Assembly (NCBI RefSeq): GCF_035944355.1
Contig: NZ_DASZBH010000014.1
Coordinates: 124,001-188,000, forward strand
DNA: 64,000 nucleotides
Source: Frateuria_A sp035944355
GTDB lineage: Bacteria; Pseudomonadota; Gammaproteobacteria; Xanthomonadales; Rhodanobacteraceae
Direction of reading: 5' to 3'
Below the pieces are notes generated by a model, which saw nothing but the letters and a program-made list of their open reading frames with translations, did not search any database and had not been told where the DNA came from. This document shows, piece by piece, positions 42,861-52,146 of this stretch; position 1 is the first letter of the stretch; every line of letters starts with the position of its first letter. The position numbers were made by a program, and so were the translations under genes.

Positions 42861-42885
42861 CCTTCCCCCGTTCCACGGGGGAAGG
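42861..42885. terminator. Hairpin between convergent murB and fsr-like genes
   Basis: CCTTCCCCCG pairs with CGGGGGAAGG across a 5-base loop. There is no T-run, but it is centred in the 93-base gap of two convergent genes, which suggests a terminator. Confidence 0.55.
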
Positions 42886-42924
42886 TGCCGACCGGCGGAT
42901 CGGGGCGCTCTTGAGGCGCGGGGC

Positions 42925-44145
42925 TCAGGGTTTGCGCGGCCGGTCCAGTTCCGGCAGGAACACCGTGATCAATCCCATCAGCGGCAGGAACGCGCACAGC
43001 CGGTAGACGTATTCGATGCCGTGCGCGTCGGCCAGTTGCCCCAGCACCGCCGCGCCGATGCCGCCCATGCCGAAGGCGAAGCCGAAGAACAGCCCCGACA
43101 CCATGCCCACGCGCCCCGGCAGCAGTTCCTGCGCATAGACCAGGATCGCCGAGAAGGCCGAGGAGAGGATCAGGCCGATCACTACGCTCAGCACGCCGGT
43201 CCAGAACAGGTCCGCGTGCGGCAGCAGCAGCGAGAACGGCGCCACGCCGAGGATCGAGATCCAGATCACCGACTTGCGCCCGATCCGGTCGCCCACCGGG
43301 CCGCCGATCAGCGAGCCGACCGCCACCGCGAACAGGAACACGAACAGGTGCGCCTGGGCGTTCTGCACCGACACGCCGAAATGGTGGATCAGGTAAAAGG
43401 TGTAGTAGCTGGAGAGGCTCGCCAGGTAGAAGTACTTGGAGAAGATCAGCAGGCCCAGCACCAGCAGCGACAGCAGCACGCGGTTGCGCGAGAGCGCCAC
43501 CGCCGCATGGTGGCGGCGCGCCGTACCGCGGCTCGCGTGGTGCGCGCGGTACCAGCGGCTGACATTGAGCAGCACCGCGATCGCCAGCAGCGCCGCCAGC
43601 GAGAACCAGGCCACGCTGCCGCGCCCGTGCGGCACGATGATCCACGCCGCCAGCAGCGGCCCCAGCGAGGCGCCGGTGTTGCCGCCCACCTGGAACAGCG
43701 ACTGCGCCAGCCCGTGCCGCCCGCCGGAGGCCATCCGCGCCACCCGCGAGGATTCCGGGTGGAACACCGAGGAGCCGGTGCCGACCAGCGCCGCGGCCAC
43801 CAGCAGCAGCGGGAAGTTCGGCGCCATCGCGAGCAGCAGCAGGCCGCACAGAGTGAAACCCATGCCCGTCGGCAGCGAATACGGCATCGGCCGCTTGTCG
43901 GTCGCCACGCCTACCAGCGGTTGCAGCAGCGAGGCGGTGAGCTGATAGGTGAGCGTGATCAGGCCGACCTGGCCGAAGCTCAGGTCGAAGCCGCTCTTCA
44001 GGATCGGATAGATCGCCAGGATCAACGACTGGATCATGTCGTTGAGCAGATGGGCGAAGCTGATGGCGCCGAGCACGGCAAAGGCCGTGCTCGGCGGAGC
44101 CGCCGGGGATGCGGCGGCGGCAAGCGGTTCGGCGCGGGCGTTCAT
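42925..44145 (-). CDS. fsr: Fosmidomycin-resistance-type MFS exporter (Fsr)
   Basis: A 406-residue, 12-helix MFS protein. The Fsr pattern is clear: FAHLLNDMIQSLILAIYPIL, then FGQVGLITLTYQLTASLLQP, GTGSSVFHPESSRVARMASG and GRHGLAQSLFQVGGNTGASL. E. coli Fsr exports fosmidomycin; native substrates are unknown. It is convergent with murB. The Pro/Ala-rich first 20 residues are cytoplasmic. Confidence 0.9.
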   Translation of the reverse strand: MNARAEPLAAAASPAAPPSTAFAVLGAISFAHLLNDMIQSLILAIYPILKSGFDLSFGQVGLITLTYQLTASLLQPLVGVATDKRPMPYSLPTGMGFTLCGLLLLAMAPNFPLLLVAAALVGTGSSVFHPESSRVARMASGGRHGLAQSLFQVGGNTGASLGPLLAAWIIVPHGRGSVAWFSLAALLAIAVLLNVSRWYRAHHASRGTARRHHAAVALSRNRVLLSLLVLGLLIFSKYFYLASLSSYYTFYLIHHFGVSVQNAQAHLFVFLFAVAVGSLIGGPVGDRIGRKSVIWISILGVAPFSLLLPHADLFWTGVLSVVIGLILSSAFSAILVYAQELLPGRVGMVSGLFFGFAFGMGGIGAAVLGQLADAHGIEYVYRLCAFLPLMGLITVFLPELDRPRKP

Positions 44146-44258
44146 CGGGGAGTTGTGCGGTCCAGGGGAAGCGGCCTGCCGGCCGCGCAGCGCACTCTAG
44201 TGCCTGGACGGCGGCGCGTACACCGCCGGAAGGCACGGGCGCCGGGTGCGACCGAGGC

Positions 44259-44567
44259 TTATGGCTTCGCGCCGTGGTGTTCTTCGGCCGCACGGTGGGC
44301 ACGCAGGCGAGCCATGCGGATGGCCGCCGCCAGGCGGCCGCCGAGACTGCGCGCGCGCTTGGCGCGCTTGGCCTTGCGCGGCCTGGCCTCGGCGGCGCGT
44401 GCGGCATCGCTCCGGCGGGCCGAGGCCCGCATGGTCGCGAGCGTGCCGCAGCGCGCATCACCTGCCGGCCGCGTGCGTGCGGCGGCGGCGCGGTGGATGC
44501 GGTCGGACGTCTGCGTGCGCCCTGGCGCGGACGAGCCGGCAGGCACGGGGCTGGCTTTTGCGACCAT
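44259..44567 (-). CDS. Small Arg/Ala-rich basic protein
   Basis: A 102-residue protein (MVAKASPVPAGSSAPGRTQT...), very rich in Arg, Lys and Ala (RPRKAKRAKRARSLGGRLAA), resembling histone-H1-like low-complexity proteins. GGAGAGA lies 10 bases upstream of the ATG. In high-GC DNA such frames can be spurious, so this is tentative. It is divergent from the MscS gene. Confidence 0.45.
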   Translation of the reverse strand: MVAKASPVPAGSSAPGRTQTSDRIHRAAAARTRPAGDARCGTLATMRASARRSDAARAAEARPRKAKRAKRARSLGGRLAAAIRMARLRAHRAAEEHHGAKP

Positions 44568-44680
44568 GGGATAGTTCTCTCCGGGGGACGTTGCGATGCT
44601 GGGCAACGCAACGTGAAAGGGCGGGCAACGAGGCTGCGGTGGCGATTGACCGCCCGCGGCAGCCACCCGATCATGCCCGG

Positions 44681-47065
44681 ATGCCTATCCTGCGATGCCT
44701 CCTGCTCTGCCTGATGCTGTTTGGCGCTTGCGCGCTGCATGCCCAGGACGCCTCCCCCGCCTCCGCCGCCTCCGCGCCCTCGCCGGGGCAAACGCTCGAT
44801 CAGCTGCGCGACCAGCTCGACACGATCAAAAAGACGCTCGGCGCCAAACCGGACGACCACGCGCTGGCGGACCTGCGCACGAGCGCCCTGGCCGTGCAGG
44901 ACCAGGCCGACCAGCTCGCCGCCACGCTAGCCCCGCAGATGGACAGCCTGAATGCGCGGCTTGCGGTGCTCGGTCCTGCGCCGGCCAAGGGCGCACCGCC
45001 CGAAGCGGCGGAGGTCGCCGCGCAACGGAAGCAGCTGGACAAGGCCAAGGCCAGCCTCGACGCACAGATCAAGCAGGCTCAACTGCTGAGCGAGGATGGT
45101 GCGCAGCTGGCGGCGCAGGTGGCCGGCGTGCGCCGCGACCAGTTCCAGGCCCAGCTCGCCTCGCGCACGGCCACGCCGCTGAGCAGCGCGTTCTGGGCCG
45201 ACCCGGCACGCGCCTTCCCGGACGACCTGGCGCGCCTGAGGCGCCTGGAGACCCGCCTGGCCGCGGCATGGGCCGATGCCTGGCGGCCGCCCGGCCGCCT
45301 GCCGCTGCTGCTCTGCCTGGGCGCGGCGCTGCTGCTGGTCGCCGCTCGCGGCTTGCTGGAGCGCGTGTTGCTCGCGCTCGCCGTGCGCTTCATGCCGGAC
45401 AGCCATCTGCGCCGCAGCGCCATGGCGGCGGCCACCGCCCTCGCTACGATGCTCGTGTTCGGGCTGGCCGCGCAACTGGTGCGCGTGGGGCTGGACTGGG
45501 GCGACACGCTCGATCCGGAGCTGGACGAGCTGGCCCATGCGCTGGTGCGGCTGGTGTGTTTCTGCGCCTTCGTCAGCGGCGTCGGGCGCGCGCTGCTCTC
45601 GGCGGCGCGTCCCTCGTGGCGGTTGCCGGCGCTGTCCGATGCGGCGGCGGCGCGGCTGCGCCCGTTCCCCTGGCTGCTCGCGGCGGCGGCGCTGCTGCTG
45701 GGCCTGATCGAGCGGATCAACAGCGCCATCGGGGCGAGTCTGCCTGCCACGGTCGCCACGCGCGGCCTGGTCGCGCTGGTCATCAGCGGCCTGATCGGCG
45801 CCGCGCTGCTGCGCCTGGGCCAGGCGCGGCGCGCACTGCTGGCCGGCGGCCACACGCCGGTGCAGCGGCCGCTGTGGGTGGGCCTGCTGGTCGGGGGCGC
45901 CGTGCTCGGCGTGGCCCTGAGCCTGCTCGCCATCGCGCTCGGCTACATCGCGCTGGCCTTCTACATCGCCACGCGGATGCTGTGGATCGGCGTGCTCGTC
46001 TGCGGCGTCTATCTGCTGATGCACCTGGTGCACGACCTCATCATGGCCCTGCTCCTGCCGGACGGACGCAGCGGGCGCCGGCTGCAATCCACCTTCGGCC
46101 TGGCGCCGCGCATGCTGGAACAATCGGCGACGGTGCTCTCGGGAATCAGCCGCGTGCTGATCCTGCTGCCGGCGTTCGGTGCCCTGCTGGCGCCGTTCGG
46201 CACCAATCCACAGGATCTCACCGAACGCATCGGCCAGTTGTTCGGCAACCTCAGCCTCGGCGAGCTGCACATCCATCCGGGCACGGTGTTCGAGGCGCTG
46301 GTGGTGTTCGTGCTGGGCCTGGTCGCCGTGCGCGTGGTCAAGCACTGGCTGGGCGAGCAATTGCTGCCCAAGACCACGCTCGAGCCGGGCATGCAGAACT
46401 CGGTGGTCACCCTGCTCGGCTACGTCGGCGGCGTGGGCGCCTTCGCGCTGGCGCTGGCCGCGCTCAACGTGAGCCTGCAGAGCATCGCCTGGATCGCCAG
46501 CGCCCTGTCGGTGGGCATCGGCTTCGGCCTGCAGGCGATCGTGCAGAACTTCATCTCCGGCCTGATCCTGCTGGCCGAACGGCCGGTCAAGGTGGGCGAC
46601 TGGGTCAGCCTTTCCGACGTGGAGGGCGACATCCGCCGCATCAACGTGCGCGCCACCGAGATCCAGCTGTGGGACCGCTCCACCGTGATCGTGCCCAACT
46701 CGCACCTGATCACGCAGAACGTACGCAACGTGACCCTGGCCAACGCGCAGGGCCGCGTGCAGGTCAAGCTGCCGATGCCGCTGGACACCGACGCCAAGCG
46801 CGCCCGCGAGATCATCCTGGAGGCCTTCCTCGACCACACCGCCATGCTGGAGACACCGGCGCCGAACGTGCAGATCGAACGGATCGACACGCAGGGCGTC
46901 CATTTCGTCGGCACCGGCTACGTGCACAGCCCGCGCGAGGTCGGTGGCGTGCGCAGCGACCTGCTGCTGTCGATCCTGGAGCGCCTGCGCAATGAACGGC
47001 TGCCGCTCACCCGCCCGCAGGACATGCGCGTATACCGCTTGCCCGACACGGGCGAGACCGGCTGA
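44681..47065 (+). CDS. MscS-family mechanosensitive channel with DUF3772 region
   Basis: A 794-residue protein. A signal peptide (residues 1-22, ending CALHA) precedes a periplasmic coiled-coil/DUF3772 region (about 30-190). About ten membrane helices follow. The MscS core is unmistakable: SVGIGFGLQAIVQNFISGLI, LAERPVKVGDWVSLSDVEGD and IRRINVRATEIQLWDRSTVI, ending in the alpha/beta cytoplasmic domain. It probably opens on hypo-osmotic shock. The large N-terminal extension places it in the KefA/YbdG-like long class. Confidence 0.93.
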   Translation: MPILRCLLLCLMLFGACALHAQDASPASAASAPSPGQTLDQLRDQLDTIKKTLGAKPDDHALADLRTSALAVQDQADQLAATLAPQMDSLNARLAVLGPAPAKGAPPEAAEVAAQRKQLDKAKASLDAQIKQAQLLSEDGAQLAAQVAGVRRDQFQAQLASRTATPLSSAFWADPARAFPDDLARLRRLETRLAAAWADAWRPPGRLPLLLCLGAALLLVAARGLLERVLLALAVRFMPDSHLRRSAMAAATALATMLVFGLAAQLVRVGLDWGDTLDPELDELAHALVRLVCFCAFVSGVGRALLSAARPSWRLPALSDAAAARLRPFPWLLAAAALLLGLIERINSAIGASLPATVATRGLVALVISGLIGAALLRLGQARRALLAGGHTPVQRPLWVGLLVGGAVLGVALSLLAIALGYIALAFYIATRMLWIGVLVCGVYLLMHLVHDLIMALLLPDGRSGRRLQSTFGLAPRMLEQSATVLSGISRVLILLPAFGALLAPFGTNPQDLTERIGQLFGNLSLGELHIHPGTVFEALVVFVLGLVAVRVVKHWLGEQLLPKTTLEPGMQNSVVTLLGYVGGVGAFALALAALNVSLQSIAWIASALSVGIGFGLQAIVQNFISGLILLAERPVKVGDWVSLSDVEGDIRRINVRATEIQLWDRSTVIVPNSHLITQNVRNVTLANAQGRVQVKLPMPLDTDAKRAREIILEAFLDHTAMLETPAPNVQIERIDTQGVHFVGTGYVHSPREVGGVRSDLLLSILERLRNERLPLTRPQDMRVYRLPDTGETG

Positions 47066-47118
47066 ACTCAAAGGACACGCCGCCGCAGGTCCGCCTTGAC
47101 GCACCGGAGGAGAGCGCC

Positions 47119-47535
47119 ATGAACCGGGGTCCCAGCAGCATCGTTCCCTGCCTGCGCTACCGCGACGCCCACACTATGATCGAGTGGCTTTGCCGCGCCT
47201 TCGGCTTCGAGAAGCAGGCGGTCTATGAGGACGCGCAGGGCGCCGTGGCGCATGCCCAGCTCACCTATGGCGGCGGCATGGTGATGCTGGGCAGCGTGCG
47301 CGAGGACGGGTTCGGAAGCTTCCTGGCCCAGCCCGACGCCGTGGGCGGGCGCGAAACCCAGTGCGTCTGCGTGATCGTGCGCGACTGCCGCGCCCACTAC
47401 GAGCGGGCCACGGCGGCCGGCGCGCAGATCGTGGAGGACTACGCCGAGAAGGATTACGGCGGCGCCGGTTACGCCTGCCGCGACCCGGAAGGCCACCTGT
47501 GGTGGTTCGGCAGCTACGATCCCTGGACGGGCTGA
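47119..47535 (+). CDS. VOC-family (glyoxalase/bleomycin-resistance-like) protein
   Basis: A 138-residue protein with two beta-alpha-beta-beta-beta modules. The first is SIVPCLRYRDAHTMIEWLCR, and the second ends YACRDPEGHLWWFGSYDPW, with the usual metal-site Glu/His pattern partly kept. Substrate unknown. GGAGGAG precedes the ATG, 54 bases after the MscS stop. Confidence 0.88.
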   Translation: MNRGPSSIVPCLRYRDAHTMIEWLCRAFGFEKQAVYEDAQGAVAHAQLTYGGGMVMLGSVREDGFGSFLAQPDAVGGRETQCVCVIVRDCRAHYERATAAGAQIVEDYAEKDYGGAGYACRDPEGHLWWFGSYDPWTG

Positions 47536-47581
47536 GCCGCCTCGCCGAAATCGCCGAGGCGGCCAGCGGGCGCCGGCGGGC

Positions 47582-49210
47582 TCAGCGCGCCGCCACGCGG
47601 CGCAGCTTCGATTCCGGCCGGGCCAGCGCGTACATCTCCCACGCCATCTGCTTGAGCAGGCCCTGGCGATCCTTGCCCTGCACGTACAGGTCCATGTGCG
47701 TGCGGCCGGGCAGGAAGCGGAAGTCGGACTTCGCGCCCAGTCCGTCGAGCACCGCCTTGAGCTTGTGCGCGGCGCCGTCCAGGTAGAACGTGTCGGCGGT
47801 GCCGACCACCAGATGGATCTTGCCCTCCAGGTCGGGCTTGAGCTCGGGCCAGTGTTCCTTGAGGCGGCGGGCGATGTCGTAGTGCTCGCTCCAGTAGGCG
47901 ACCACCGCCGGGTCGACGTCGCCGGTGTCGCGGTCGAACATCGGCAACGGGCGGCCGTCCTTGCCGCGCGGCGAGAACACCCAGTCGAACGAGGCCATCT
48001 GGCCGCCGTAGGGGCCGAGCACGCGCTCCATCCGGGCGAAGGTCTCGAAGCTGGCGATCACCTTGCCCTTGTCGCGCACCAGCGGGTACGGCGTGCCGTC
48101 GGCGCGGTGGTAGACGTTGGCGTGCGGAGCATAGAGGTCGACGCCGGTGAAATCGTGGAAGTCGCTCGGGTCGGGCGAGGTCGACCAGGTGCCGCCGAAC
48201 ACCTTCGGATAGCGCGTCTGCAGCCACAGCGTGGCCCAGCCGCCGGAGGAGTGCCCGGTGAGGAAGCGGCCCGAGGGCCGCGCGTCCATGCGGTACTCGC
48301 CTTCCAGCGACGGGATCAGCTCGGTGGTGAGCGCCTGGCCCCACGGGCCGTTGTTCACCGAGTCGGCGAATTCGTGCGTGCCGGTGGGGCCCGATTCGTC
48401 CAGCACGACCCAGATCATCGGCGGCAGCTGTTTCTCGGCCATGGCGCCGAACACCATCGCCGCGGTGCCGGCCTGGGTGTGCAGGTCGCCGCCGAAGCCG
48501 TGCGTCTGGTAGACGGTCGGATACGTGGCACCGGCGGACGCGTCGTAGCCGGGCGGCAGCACCACCCAGCCGCGCATGTGGATCGGCCGGCCCCAGAAGG
48601 CGCTGAGCGCGGGGCTGACGACATCGATCGGACGCACCTGCTCGCGCGCCTGCGCCAGGTGCTTCCTGGTCGTCTCACTCAGGTAGCGCTCGGGCAGATC
48701 CCACAGCGCCGTCGTGGACAGGGTCTGGGTGAGGGCCAGCGTGGGTGCGGCGGTGCTGGGCAGGTGCACTTCCACCACCGGGCTGACCAGGTCGCCGCCG
48801 TTGCGCCCGTGGTAGTTGTAGTCGTGCTGGGTATCGAGCACGGCCTGCACGAGGTAATCGCCCGGCGGCAGCTTCGAGAACGCCGAAGGAAAGGCCTGAG
48901 CGTCGGCGTCCAGCAGCACCCCGCCGCCGGGCGCCAGGCGCTCGACCTCGCGCGCGGCGACCGCGGTCTGCTCCGGCGCGAACGGGCTGGCCTCCACCTC
49001 GGTGACCTTGCCGTCCCTGGCCGCCGCCCTGGCGGCCTTCGCCTCGGTGGCGAACAGCAGCAACCGGCCGGCCGCCGGCTTGGCCGCCGAGGCCGGCAGG
49101 CTGACCTGGAAGAACTGGTGCGCGACCGGTGCCGCTTCGCGCGCGCAGGCGCCGGTGGCCAGCAGCCCGGTGAAGAGCAGCGCCAGCGCGCCGCGGACGG
49201 GGTTCAACAT
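47582..49210 (-). CDS. Exported esterase D-like hydrolase
   Basis: A 542-residue protein with a signal peptide (LALLFTGLLATGACA). About 200 residues of beta-rich N-terminal domain precede an alpha/beta hydrolase domain. That domain has MRGWVVLPPGYDASAGATYP, the nucleophile elbow TGHSSGGWA (Ser near 320) and GRTHMDLY with the probable His. The substrate is unknown. It lies 50 bases downstream of the serine hydrolase gene on the same strand and is probably cotranscribed with it. Confidence 0.87.
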   Translation of the reverse strand: MLNPVRGALALLFTGLLATGACAREAAPVAHQFFQVSLPASAAKPAAGRLLLFATEAKAARAAARDGKVTEVEASPFAPEQTAVAAREVERLAPGGGVLLDADAQAFPSAFSKLPPGDYLVQAVLDTQHDYNYHGRNGGDLVSPVVEVHLPSTAAPTLALTQTLSTTALWDLPERYLSETTRKHLAQAREQVRPIDVVSPALSAFWGRPIHMRGWVVLPPGYDASAGATYPTVYQTHGFGGDLHTQAGTAAMVFGAMAEKQLPPMIWVVLDESGPTGTHEFADSVNNGPWGQALTTELIPSLEGEYRMDARPSGRFLTGHSSGGWATLWLQTRYPKVFGGTWSTSPDPSDFHDFTGVDLYAPHANVYHRADGTPYPLVRDKGKVIASFETFARMERVLGPYGGQMASFDWVFSPRGKDGRPLPMFDRDTGDVDPAVVAYWSEHYDIARRLKEHWPELKPDLEGKIHLVVGTADTFYLDGAAHKLKAVLDGLGAKSDFRFLPGRTHMDLYVQGKDRQGLLKQMAWEMYALARPESKLRRVAAR

Positions 49211-49233
49211 GGCAAGCGCTCCTTACAAGCGAA

Positions 49234-49253
49234 GGGGCCGGTCGCCCGGCCCC
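49234..49253. terminator. GC-rich hairpin between the serine hydrolase and esterase genes
   Basis: GGGGCCGG/CCGGCCCC with a 4-base loop and no T-tract, in the 50-base gap of two genes on the same strand. It could attenuate or stabilise the transcript rather than end it. Confidence 0.35.
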
Positions 49254-49260
49254 GTGATGG

Positions 49261-50943
49261 TCAGTCGTCCGAGCCTCTGGCGCCCTTCTCCACCGGCGCC
49301 AGGCGCAGGTCCTGGAAGTCGAAGCTGAAGTCGGTCATCGGCGAGATCGGTTCCATCCGGGCCTCGCGGATGTGGCCGTCCTGGTCCAGCGCGAAGGTGA
49401 TGAAGGCATCGGCGTTGAGCGTGCGGTCGTCCCAGCGCACGGTGAAGCTGTCGTGCTGCCACGGGCTCATCGTGCCGACCAGCTGCGGCGTATGGCTGAA
49501 GCGCAGGCGCAGCTTGCCGCCTTCCTGGCTGATGGCGATGTCGCCATACCACGGATCGCGGTAGGTGCCCACGTAGCCGGCCAGCGGCAGCGAGGGCTTG
49601 CTGTCCCTGGCCCGGGCAGCCTCGTGCTTGGCGAAGCTGTCGTCGGCCTTGGCCTGGGCCTTCTTCACCGCCTTGTCGTAGACGGCGACCCAGTCGGTCT
49701 GCTTGTCGGGGTTGAGGTAGGCGTCGAGCACCCGATAGGTGATGGCGTTGAAGGCGGCGCCCGACTCGGCATTGGTCAGCACCACCACGCCGAGCTTGAG
49801 CTGCGGCACCAGGGTCAGGCGCGAGACCATGCCCGGCCAGCCGCCGGTGTGCCAGACCAGCTTCCGGCCCTGGTAGTCGGACAGGAACCAGCTCTCGCCG
49901 TAGCCGGAGAACTGCGGCGTCAGCGGCGCCAGTTCGGGGATCGGCGGCTTGCCGATTTTGATCGGCGTGAGCACCGACCACATCTCGTGCTGGCTCTGCT
50001 CGGAGAAGAGCCGCTGCGGCTTGCCGTCCCCACCGGCGGTCGCCAGCACGCCGCCGGCCAGCTGCACGTTCATCCACTTGGCCAGGTCGTGCACGCTGGA
50101 GTAGATGCCGCCCGCGCCCGGGTCGTTGAGCCAGGCCATTGGCGGCACCGGCTTCAGGTCCTTGAAATCGGCCTTGGCGTGGCCGGTGGCGACGTCCATG
50201 CCGGGCTTGAGATACGTCTTGTCGATCAGCGACTCGTCCATGCCGACCGGCTTGAAGATGTGCTCGCGCACGTAGTCGGCATAGCTCTGGCCGGAGGCCT
50301 GCTCGATCACCAGCGTGGCCACCGCGAACAGGATGTTGTCGTAGGCGTAGCCGCTGCGGAAGCCGTTCTTGATCGGCACCTTGGCCAGCCGCTCGACCAC
50401 TTCCTTGGTGGTATAGCTGGTCGGTGGCCAGTACAAGAGGTCGCCGGCGCCCAGCGACAGGCCGCTGCGGTGCGCCAGCAGGTCGCGGATGCGCATCTCG
50501 TGAGTCACGTACGCGTCGGACATGCGGAACCACGGCAGATGGTCGACGACGCGGTCGTCCATGTTGAGCTTGCCCTGCTCGGCCAGCTGCTCGAGCGCGG
50601 CGGCGGTGAAGGCCTTGGTGTTGGACGCGATCGCGAACAGCGTGCGCGCATCGACCTTGTCGGCCTTGCCCAGCTCGCGCAGGCCGAAGCCCTGCTCCAT
50701 CACCACCTGGCCGTCCTTGACGATGGCCACCGCGATGCCCGGCACGTCGAAGGTCTTGCGCGCGCTGTCGACGTAGGCGCCGAAGTCGGCCAGCTGCGAG
50801 GGCAGCATCGGGCGCGCGGTGTCGCCGGTGGAGACCGGCGGCGGCAGCGGCCGCCGCGCCGGCGCCTGCGCCAGCACGCCGGTCGTGGCGAACAACAGGG
50901 CACAGGCCACGGCCAGGCGCGTGGAGAAGACGGGTCGGGTCAT
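49261..50943 (-). CDS. Exported serine hydrolase, class C beta-lactamase fold with DUF3471
   Basis: A 560-residue protein with a signal peptide (LAVACALLFATTGVLAQA). The beta-lactamase/esterase domain spans about 45-380, with the SxxK nucleophile in IASNTKAF, the YxN-type region SYADYVREHIF and the HTGG box in LVWHTGGWPG. The C-terminal 110 residues match the DUF3471-type beta domain common in such esterases. It is more likely a peptidase or esterase than an antibiotic-degrading enzyme. ATG 50943 fits the signal peptide better than ATG 51009. Confidence 0.9.
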   Translation of the reverse strand: MTRPVFSTRLAVACALLFATTGVLAQAPARRPLPPPVSTGDTARPMLPSQLADFGAYVDSARKTFDVPGIAVAIVKDGQVVMEQGFGLRELGKADKVDARTLFAIASNTKAFTAAALEQLAEQGKLNMDDRVVDHLPWFRMSDAYVTHEMRIRDLLAHRSGLSLGAGDLLYWPPTSYTTKEVVERLAKVPIKNGFRSGYAYDNILFAVATLVIEQASGQSYADYVREHIFKPVGMDESLIDKTYLKPGMDVATGHAKADFKDLKPVPPMAWLNDPGAGGIYSSVHDLAKWMNVQLAGGVLATAGGDGKPQRLFSEQSQHEMWSVLTPIKIGKPPIPELAPLTPQFSGYGESWFLSDYQGRKLVWHTGGWPGMVSRLTLVPQLKLGVVVLTNAESGAAFNAITYRVLDAYLNPDKQTDWVAVYDKAVKKAQAKADDSFAKHEAARARDSKPSLPLAGYVGTYRDPWYGDIAISQEGGKLRLRFSHTPQLVGTMSPWQHDSFTVRWDDRTLNADAFITFALDQDGHIREARMEPISPMTDFSFDFQDLRLAPVEKGARGSDD

Positions 50944-51032
50944 CGCAAGGCTCCGCTCAAGGGGACGCGCCACTATCGCGGCAAAGCGGGCTCGGCGCCA
51001 GCCGTCCATCCATCCCCCTCAACCTATCCGCT

Positions 51033-52016
51033 TCAACCGCCATGGTGCGCGTGCGCGTCCAGCCACGGCGCCAGCGGGATCGACCACAGGTTCTCCAGGC
51101 CGTTGTCCCAGGACGCCATGCGCGCCAGGTCCTGCCGCTCCTGCGCCGCGGTGCGCGGGTAGTGCACCGGCACCGCGCGGGTGCTGGAGAAATACAGCGT
51201 GCGATGGTCCGGACCCAGGTGCGATCCCCATGGGCCGCCCTTGTTCACTTCGTCGCCCAAGTCGATCGGCGCGCCCCAGTGCCCGCCCTCGCGGAAGGCG
51301 ATGTACAGGCGGTCGGGCCGGTCCTTGCCGGCGTAGTTGGCGTCGAACACGATGAAGGACTCGTCCGGCGCCACCGCGGGGTCGAGCTCGTGCGCGGAGG
51401 CATCGCCCAGCGACACCTCCACCGGCGCCTGGTAACGGCCATCGCGGTATTGCGAGCGGAACAGCCGGAAATCGTCGTCTGCGCCAGGCCGCTGGAAATA
51501 CACGCTGCCGTCGGCCGCCACACTGGGCGCATAGGTGCGCGTGCTGGCGTTGACCGCGTCGGGCAGGCGCACCGGCTCGCCCCATCCCTCGCCCTTGCGG
51601 TCCACCCGCCACAGGTGCCCGCCGGAACCGGGCGCCACCTTGCCGCCGGCGAACACGGCATCCAGCGGCTTGCCGCCGGGCCGGTCCGGACGGTTGGAGG
51701 TGAACACCAGGAACGACCCATCCGGCGCCATCGCCGGGTCGTGGTCCAGCCAGCGGCCGGAGAACGGCGCGACCGTGGGGACGGACCAGCCGCTGGCCGT
51801 CCGGTGCGAAACGAGGATGGCCGCGTTCGGCCAGCGGATGCGGTCGAAGAACACCGTGCGGCCGTCAGGCGTGAACGCCGCCGAATCCTCCGCCGCGGGG
51901 CCGGAGATGACCCCCGGCGCGAAGATCGTCGGCTGCGCGGCAGGCGTGGCCTCGGCGGAAAAAGCGGCGACACCCAGGGCCAGCAGGGCGACGGTCATGC
52001 GGGCGATCACGCGCAT
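51033..52016 (-). CDS. Exported TolB/PD40-type beta-propeller protein
   Basis: A 327-residue protein with a signal peptide (VALLALGVAAFSAEATPAA). Repeated WD40-like PD40 blades follow: EDSAAFTPDGRTVFFDR, HDPAMAPDGSFLVFTSNRPD, YAPSVAADGSVYFQRPG, LDPAVAPDESFIVFDANYAG and LGPDHRTLYFSSTR. Such proteins bind partners or ligands in the periplasm; no enzyme motif is seen. ATG 52016 is preceded by GAGGATCCCTG. It lies 89 bases upstream of the serine hydrolase on the same strand, so a shared transcript is likely. Confidence 0.87.
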   Translation of the reverse strand: MRVIARMTVALLALGVAAFSAEATPAAQPTIFAPGVISGPAAEDSAAFTPDGRTVFFDRIRWPNAAILVSHRTASGWSVPTVAPFSGRWLDHDPAMAPDGSFLVFTSNRPDRPGGKPLDAVFAGGKVAPGSGGHLWRVDRKGEGWGEPVRLPDAVNASTRTYAPSVAADGSVYFQRPGADDDFRLFRSQYRDGRYQAPVEVSLGDASAHELDPAVAPDESFIVFDANYAGKDRPDRLYIAFREGGHWGAPIDLGDEVNKGGPWGSHLGPDHRTLYFSSTRAVPVHYPRTAAQERQDLARMASWDNGLENLWSIPLAPWLDAHAHHGG

Positions 52017-52146
52017 CAGGGATCCTCGACTCCGGGGGAAGCACACAGATAGGCCAGCCCACCGCCGCCCGGCACGTGCCGCAAGTAACGCTCACGCGCC
52101 GGCGGGCGCCGGCGTGCCAAGATCCGTTCTTTGCGCGGAGCCGGCC

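Noticed and set aside
44927..47104. Long minus-strand frame opposite the MscS channel gene
   Set aside because: It is an Arg/Gln/His-rich shadow of the clearly recognisable MscS protein and has no domain of its own.
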